Assembly: GCA_950295325.1 (NCBI GenBank) | Contig: OX485806.1 | Coordinates: forward strand, 45,131,169-45,195,168 | Origin: Polytrichum commune | Taxonomy: Eukaryota > Streptophyta > Polytrichopsida > Polytrichales > Polytrichaceae | Length of the DNA: 64,000 nucleotides | Reading direction: 5' to 3' | In this document: piece by piece, positions 58,101 to 64,000 of the stretch | Layout of the letters: each line of letters begins with the position of its first letter | Numbering within the stretch: position 1 is the stretch's first letter | Translations under genes and position numbers: made by a program | Notes under the pieces: model-generated | Told to the model about the DNA's origin: nothing | The model's input: only the letters and a program-made list of their open reading frames with translations | The model's database searches: none

Positions 58101-58876
58101 TGAATTTCCAAATTACTTCTTATGAAAACACACACTACAACGGAAAAGAAGAATATACGATGTGCATGAAAAAATAATTACAACAAATGTCATAGAATCA
58201 AAAACATGTACAAAGAAACCTCTCCAACATTATAAAATATACATCAACATTGTAACTAACCATATACATCTCAATACTTATATCTATCAAGTTAATCCTT
58301 AATTTTGACAACTTCTATATTATAAAATCCTAAACCTTTGCAAAACCTTAACAACCAATGTTACAAAATGAAAAGCATGTACAAAGAAACCTCTTTAATA
58401 CTACAACATATACACCAAGATTGTAACTAACTATAGACATCTCTATACTAAATGTGAATCACAATCAATGGCACTTACAAGTTGTAATGAAAACCCCCTT
58501 GAGTATGCAAGAATGTTCAATCAATGAAGGTGAGAGGAGGAGATAGGAGAGAAGTGAGGATGAGAGGGGGCTTGAGAGAACAGGTCCGGAAAATGTGCCA
58601 AAAAGGCACTTGGTTTCTTTTCGGACCCATAATTCAGGGTTCAGGACCCTGGCCTCGGCTTAGTGGAAGGCCCCGGCTACAGCAAGGCGGGCAGGCCCAC
58701 GGGTAGGGGGGGCAGCTAGAGGGTGGGGGCAATGGACAAGGGGGTAAGCTAGCAGGCGAGGACAGCGGGCAGGCCCACAAACGGCAATTTAGGGGCAGGC
58801 TAGAGGTCGAGGGCAGGTAGTAGGGACACAAACCCTTGTTTGTCCCGCTCTTAGGGGCGAGGGGGGCTGACCCACC

Positions 58877-59570
58877 ATACCACCGCTTGTTCCTATCGGC
58901 ACTAATTTGTAATTGCCTAGCCTGTGATTAGTAGGCCTCAAGTTATTTATTTAGCCCTATTGAGTGTATAACCAGGGTGTTTTTAGGTGCTAAAATGTAC
59001 ATCTAGCTGGATCCAGCTACACCTTCTCCAATGAAATGAGATTCGTTTTAGGTCCATTAAGTCAAAAGATCAATGAGGGCCGTTTCACACTATGGCCAAG
59101 AGGCCATCAATTTCCACCAATCATATTGCAAGAAACCAAGAATTCGGCCTTTCGACCCTTCACACTAAAGGCCAAAGTTCAAAAGCCATCACAATTTAAA
59201 ATGTCTACATGGCAATATTTTTTGACCAAGGCGACTGTTACACACCTCTCGTCGGTTGGCAATTGGTTTCACGACAACAATCTCTCAGAGTAAGGAATTG
59301 AAAAAAACACAATTTATTTCTTTATGAGACCTTTAAATACATTCTGAGACCAAGTAAGTTTTGGTCAAAGAAGCTCTACCACCCGACTATAGGAGAGAGA
59401 GCTAACAACCAAAAAACCCCTCTCTCCTCCCCCAAACTTCCTCTTATGCCAAAGGCACTACTTTTACTTTCTATCTTTACATATAGTAAAAATATTCTAT
59501 TCATAGCTCTATCTAGTAGTTCTACTATGAATCTATTTTCTATTTTTGGCTCTTCTCAAACCTTCTTCAA
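58877..59570. other. Non-coding flank of the MULE
   Basis: An 85-codon plus frame at 59036-59293 is open without a recognised domain. Otherwise it is AT-rich DNA. Confidence 0.25.
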
Positions 59571-59930
59571 GTTGGAATTGTTTAACTCCAACTTAGTTTA
59601 TCCATTCCATCTTCTAGTTGGAACTGTCTTATTCCAACTAATTCATTCAATCTTCTAATTGGAACTGTCTAATTCCAACTAGCTTTATCTATTCATTGAG
59701 AGTTGTCTAACTCCAATGAATAACATTCATCTTTCCAAATATGGAGTGGTCTAACTCCCGTGCACCTCATCGAGAGAGTTGTCTAACTCACGTGCATATG
59801 TTCTCAATTGGAATAGTCTAATTCCAATGCACTAAATGCGGAGCTGTCTAACTCCAGTGCACATGTTCTCAATTTGGAGTTGTCTTACTCCTATCCATTC
59901 ATCTTCAATTGAGAGTTGTCTAGCTCTTAT
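59571..59930 (+). repeat. Hairpin minisatellite, ten units (family 4)
   Basis: A 22-nt hairpin of the form TTGGAGTT-GTC-TAACTCCAA recurs ten times, at about 59571, 59617, 59658, 59694, 59741, 59772, 59807, 59838, 59874 and 59909. Spacing is 30-48 bp. The GTCTAA loop is nearly constant while stems vary in step: GGAATTG..ACTCC, GGAACTG..ATTCC, GAGTTG..AACTC, GGAATAG..ATTCC. The unit near 59691-59721 has an extended 8-bp outer stem (ATTCATTG/CAATGAAT). Confidence 0.85.
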
Positions 59931-61499
59931 CTTTCTCTGCTTACACACTGGCACATGCAGTTAGAATATTCCTTAATAATTCTAGTTACATTACAGCGAC
60001 GGACTCTCGAAGGAAGTTTGGTGACATGAATGGAAACCTAAACTATGGTTGAGATCTCGTTAAATGTTTTTCATAAAAATATAAAAATTTGACAAGATCT
60101 TGGCCGTTAGATTGGAAGGGTTGTTTTGGGTAGCATATAAAGTGGGATGCTCTTTCTTCCTTTGGCCTTTGGAGGCTTCACACTATGCCCAGCCAAAGGC
60201 TCCAATTTCTATATTTTGTTGGTTATTTTCAACCCATTTCTTTGGTCCCTCAACAAAGTTTGGCCATTAAATCCTATGGCCTCTCAACTTGGATAGCCAT
60301 AGTATGAAGTGGCTCTAAGAATCAACCTTGTTATCCTCACACTCATGTGGGACCACTACCTCCCAACCATGGTTTGGAGCTGATGACATCTATGACACAT
60401 ATATTGTTCCAATGGGTATTAGTTTAAGCATAGTTAGTCATTAGGAGTCTAGTTGCTAGGAGCCTAGTCTAGTCGTTAGGAGCTTAGAAAGTCATTAGGA
60501 AACCAGGCAACACACTGGGTGACTTGTTGGAAAACCTGCCATAGCCACTAGGATGGGTGGCGTGCCCCACCCAAGCCCATTACCCTCAAGTGAAGATACC
60601 TCATCAGCATAGTAATGTTATCACATGAACCTATGAAACCTATAATTGTTGACCTGAAAGGACCCAATATATTTCCTCATTGTAAATAGGCATAACATTA
60701 CTTAGCGTGCAAGTCTCATTCTGTGGGCCATTAGAATATAACAATGGAATGCTCAAAAAACCATGAAAGGGAGATTCAAATTCAAATTGAACCCCCAACA
60801 TTTGATTGTTCTATTCTGAGGGCCCATATTGTGTGAGTAATATTATGATAACTAAGTCGTGTTGTAATATTCGCGTTCAAGAGGTATAGGTCTGATTGTT
60901 TCATACTGATACAAACATGTACTCCATCAACCTTTATGGTGTTACGTGCAAACTATACTTAGTTCCAAATTCCAGTTGTTAATGGCGAACACTAAACCTC
61001 CTTCTACGAACTTTCAGGGGGAGGTGGATAGGGACTGGGATAGTTTTCCAACCAAAAATTGCTACCCGCTCCGCCTGTCAACCCTAAACCCCACCCTTAA
61101 TGCGTCCGAGTCCAGGTGGAATCTAAGCCTAACATGTGTTCAACTCCTATAGCAGGTTTGATCAATCAAGAACCATGCCAGTCCCACTGAAGGCATTTAT
61201 AAATCTTTTACCTTTATTTAGAGATCACAAGGTAATCAGTGTTTAACAACACTCTAACACCTTGTGATCGTTCCAGACCCACTCAATGTCATAACATAAT
61301 ACACAACAATCCCTATCTACGTCATTCCACACCCATAACCCACTAATGCTTCACTAATCTAATCAACTTCACTAATTCCACTAATTAACCTAATCAAACT
61401 CCTAATTCCACCCATTTATTAATCATGGCCTTATCAACCCTAGATGCCCCACCATGTAGGCTCAAAGCCTAGCTAGGTTAGGAACCTTCAGAAATTATT
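59931..61499. other. Non-coding interval
   Basis: No supported coding frame. A TAGGAGCCTAGTCTAGTCG-type direct repeat of about 25 bp lies near 60441-60500 (three GTCATTAGGA/GTCGTTAGGA units). Confidence 0.35.
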
Positions 61500-62400
61500 A
61501 GCAGCAGGTAATTCTACGTTGTTTCTCCTTCGCTCCTGCCTGTCAAGCCCGTCAAAGTAGTCTGCACCGAACTAGTGCCAGCCGACCTTCCTGGTTCGGC
61601 TCCTTGGAGGTCTGTTGGCTTCGACAGTCTGGCCTTAGCCTGATGCATTCGCCACATTGCCTACCGCCTTGCTTCAGATGGTGAAGCCTCAACCATAAGT
61701 TGGCTGCTTGCATTCAACTCGGTCAAGCTCAACCGTATCTCCCTCACAATTTCGGCACTCTGCCGACTCTGCAATTCACACTCTGTGCGCTCTTCCCAGC
61801 GGTAGAGTTCCTGCTTCCCTCTGCTTCCACTTACCTCTTAATCGTCACCTAAATTCTTACAGCTTGTATTCCCTAGACGCATTTTTACTCAGTCCTCAAT
61901 CCTCAATCCACCAACCCACTGCAGGGTGATTCTCTGACTCTCCTCACAGTAGTTAAATTCCTCCTCAACCGCATTCCCTTCACACACATTCCTCAGCGCT
62001 TCTTCTGTTGTCGAAATCCTCCCTCACTGCCTCAATTCAATACCAACCATGCCACCCAGCTTGGCCGAACTTCCATCTGCGGCATTCTCGCCTTAATCAC
62101 CCAATCCTCCTTGAAGCAGCCAGAGCTCGCTCCTGGCTCCGGCCGCTGCCTCCAAGTGTTCGGCGAGGTCAGAGAGAGTTCGAGAGAGAGTCCTATCTCG
62201 AAAACAGGGGATTCTCCTTCGCTCCTGATCCGAATTTGCCGCATCTCATCCAAGGGCGAACGGTTGCAGGCCCTCAATGGCTTGCCCTTGAGCCTAAAAC
62301 GAACATCTGGCTGCCTTAAAAGAGCAATTAATTCTAAGCCTAACTCAGCCTATCTTGCTGCCTTGAACACACATTAACCAAACTAAAACTACCTTCAACT
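61500..62400. other. CT-rich block, possible LTR, no gene supported
   Basis: C- and T-rich on plus, with several overlapping frames of 70-100 codons in all directions and no recognisable domain. It is similar in composition and some phrases to 20936-22500. The sequence CTGCAATTCACACTCTGTGC and scattered CTCAATCCTCAATCC tracts are noted. Confidence 0.3.
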
Positions 62401-62589
62401 AATACAACACTAGCAAAAACTCAACCCAGCTCTTAAGGAACTTACTTTAACTCCTGCCCACTTAACACTCTTTTTAAGTTTTAAAATAATGCAACAAAAA
62501 ACCAAAGCCTAAGTTTTACACATTTAGGAGGTTAACCACAATTTGGGCCCCCAGTTTGGGCTCATACCGCCCAAGTTCAAAAAAAAATT

Positions 62590-63525
62590 ACCTTTGCATT
62601 CTTTAAGGCCATTGGTCCATATAATCCATATTGAGTGCACTTCATATTCAAGGTCTAAAATCCAATATATATATGTTCATTTCCATTAAGTAAATAAGCA
62701 ATTGATTGGGATTTCATTTTTGAGGTGAAACTGTGAATGAAGCATGTAATAACATTACAAAACCCTCATTAGCATTAAGGTTATAATTTGTGTAACTTAC
62801 CATTGAAAGGGTCTTTGTCAATCTTAAATGGAACTAAAATTAATGTTTTATTTTGGGAATATTTATTTTATAATATTTAAGTTAACACCTTCTATTTTCA
62901 CAAGTATTTATACACATTCAAATTAATAGAGTGGGATTGAATGTAATTAGGTACAATCAATCCTAATTAATCCTAATTAAGCCCAATTTAATTAAAAAGT
63001 ATGCTTACCAAACTAATTAAGCCTAATGAATTATAAAATGCACTTTCTGGAATCAATCATGATTTAATTCAGATGAGTGATGTGCTTAATTAAAAATTTC
63101 AAGGCTTCATGTTGCTTAGTTAGGCTAAAAGCACCTATTTGCACTTAATTGGGCTTAATTAGTTTGAATGTGTATGAATACTTTGTGAAAGTAGAAGGTA
63201 TTGACTAAATTATTATAAAATAAACATACTAAAAATAAAAACACTAATTTTAGTTCCATTTTAAATTGACAAAAACTCTTTCAATGGTAAGTCACAAAAA
63301 TTATAACCTCAATGCTAATGAGAGTTTTGTAATTTTTTGACTTCCAAGTTAATTACATGGTTTATTGATAATTCCATTTCGAAATGAAATCCCAATCAAT
63401 TGCTTATTTACTTAATAAATGTGAACATATAGATATTGGATTTTGAACCTCAAAGATGAAATGGACTCAATATGGGTTTTATGGACAAGTGACCTTCAAG
63501 AATGCAAGGGTTTCGTTCTCATGAG
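62590..63525. mobile_element. Foldback element with ~340-bp inverted arms
   Basis: The left arm (about 62593-62930) and right arm (about 63163-63517) are inverted copies, starting CCTTTGCATTCTTTAAGG and, in reverse complement, CCCTTGCATTCTTGAAGG. They share AAGTAAATAAGCAATTGATT, GGGATTTCATTT and ACTTACCATTGAAAG to ACACATTCAAA. A ~230-bp AT-rich centre with repeated TAATTAAGCC motifs separates them. It has no coding capacity and no clear target duplication. It is a MITE or foldback relic, superfamily unassigned. Confidence 0.75.
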
Positions 63526-64000
63526 TTGGATCTTAGTTATTAAGGTTGCAAATTGTGATTATGTAGATAAGTATGGCAAGCTGTAGCCCAATAGACTTCT
63601 GATTTGGACTTTGAATGTATAGTTTTCAGGACAGTGCCCAAGGTTAGTTTAATTTTGTTTTAAAAATTTGGTTAAATAAATGAGGCAATGATGCCATCAA
63701 CATGAAATGTTAAGTTGAAGAACAGTACGGGAAATGGACTCCATGCTTTAAATGATTACATCAATTCTCAATACAAAGGAAGTCTACCCTGTAGCCAATG
63801 TTTGGGGAAAACCAGTGGTTCTTTACAAATAAAGCGATCGGTTTGGACAAAAAACCGGATATGGAAGAGTGTAGTCAGATGGGCATCCGATCCATCAAGG
63901 GAGGGCACCCGATATTGACGGGTATTCATTTTGAATCCCCGGATAATACATGGTTTCAATGTGTAAGTCTCCGGATATTAACCGTCCCCTTGAGGGTATC
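63526..64000. other. Window end, no gene supported
   Basis: Short frames on both strands near 63715-63959 show no recognised domain. Confidence 0.3.

Larger units (their letters stand above)
54400..58876. mobile_element. Mutator-like element with long terminal inverted repeats
   Basis: The left arm (about 54400-55150) and right arm (about 58090-58876) are inverted copies. Examples are TAAGGGCGGGACAGACAAG versus TAAGAGCGGGACAAACAAG near the tips, then AAGCCCCCTCTCATCCTCAC, CATTGATTGTGATTCACATT and TGTACATG with ACATTGGTTGT. The arms contain two matching internal duplications (the GGCGGGACAGACAAG block ~142 bp apart at the left tip, and the GTACATGTTTTT..AACATTGGTTG block ~151 bp apart). Long arms plus an internal MULE-like transposase indicate the Mutator superfamily. 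I did not find a convincing 9-bp target duplication. Confidence 0.7.

Noticed and set aside
1-64000. tRNA and rRNA genes
   Set aside because: No combination of a tRNA B-box with a plausible A-box and cloverleaf was found by eye, and no rRNA core sequence was recognised. A covariance-model scan would be needed to be certain.

Overview
This is nuclear DNA of a land plant. It is AT-rich, gene-poor and built almost entirely from old, nested transposable elements. Eukaryotic introns (GT..AG), hAT, piggyBac, pogo and Mutator-like transposase remains, a Ty1/copia RNase H fragment and retroelement gag-like ORFs all point that way. I cannot name the species. No ordinary housekeeping gene, tRNA or rRNA was recognised. 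The best candidate for an unbroken gene is a small two-exon ORF at 46518-47225 (-).

Layout. 0-6 kb: an F-box-like fragment (+) meeting a copia RNase H fragment (-), a GC-rich hypothetical ORF, and a badly decayed piggyBac transposase (-). 6-18 kb: mostly non-coding, with LTR or leader-like blocks, a ~180-bp degenerate triplication and some uninterpretable open frames. 18.2-20.5 kb: a gag-like ORF (+) with a coiled coil and a TCCGGA-rich code. A second, diverged copy at 36.5-38.4 kb is split by a hAT-type MITE. 22.5-23.2 kb: a transposase-like N-terminal fragment (-).

23.4-33.7 kb and 38.5-40.8 kb hold the most striking structure, two large tandem arrays. In each unit an almost invariant 22-bp palindrome (10-bp arm, AA or TT centre, 10-bp arm) is followed by a more variable spacer. 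Unit lengths are 139 bp or about 118 bp. The two arrays are mostly inverted relative to each other. A broken intron-containing gene resembling a permuted (beta-type) N6/N4 DNA methyltransferase lies exactly between palindromes at 30.7-33.1 kb. Part of the spacer matches the LTR-like block at 41.0-41.9 kb, so the arrays may be the untranslated region of a large retroelement.

48.7-54 kb: a second, unrelated set of about 15 palindromes (core ACGAAC..GTTCGT, full form 22 bp). They surround and lie inside introns of a broken multi-exon gene (-) with a ParB-like DGQHS motif. An FCP1/NIF phosphatase-like domain (-) lies downstream, and a divergent degenerate gene (+) with a nuclear-localisation-like basic patch lies upstream. 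54.4-58.9 kb: a Mutator-like element with ~0.8-kb inverted ends, itself invaded by a short TIR element with 8-bp target duplications. 59.6-59.9 kb: a third, independent array of 22-nt hairpins. 62.6-63.5 kb: a foldback element with ~340-bp arms.

Nothing here forms a working operon or pathway. The recurring theme is short perfect dyads amplified as spaced arrays, two of them each associated with a gene whose protein family handles DNA (a DNA methyltransferase-like gene and a ParB-like gene). All reading frames and homologies below were judged by eye from translations and motifs, with no database search.
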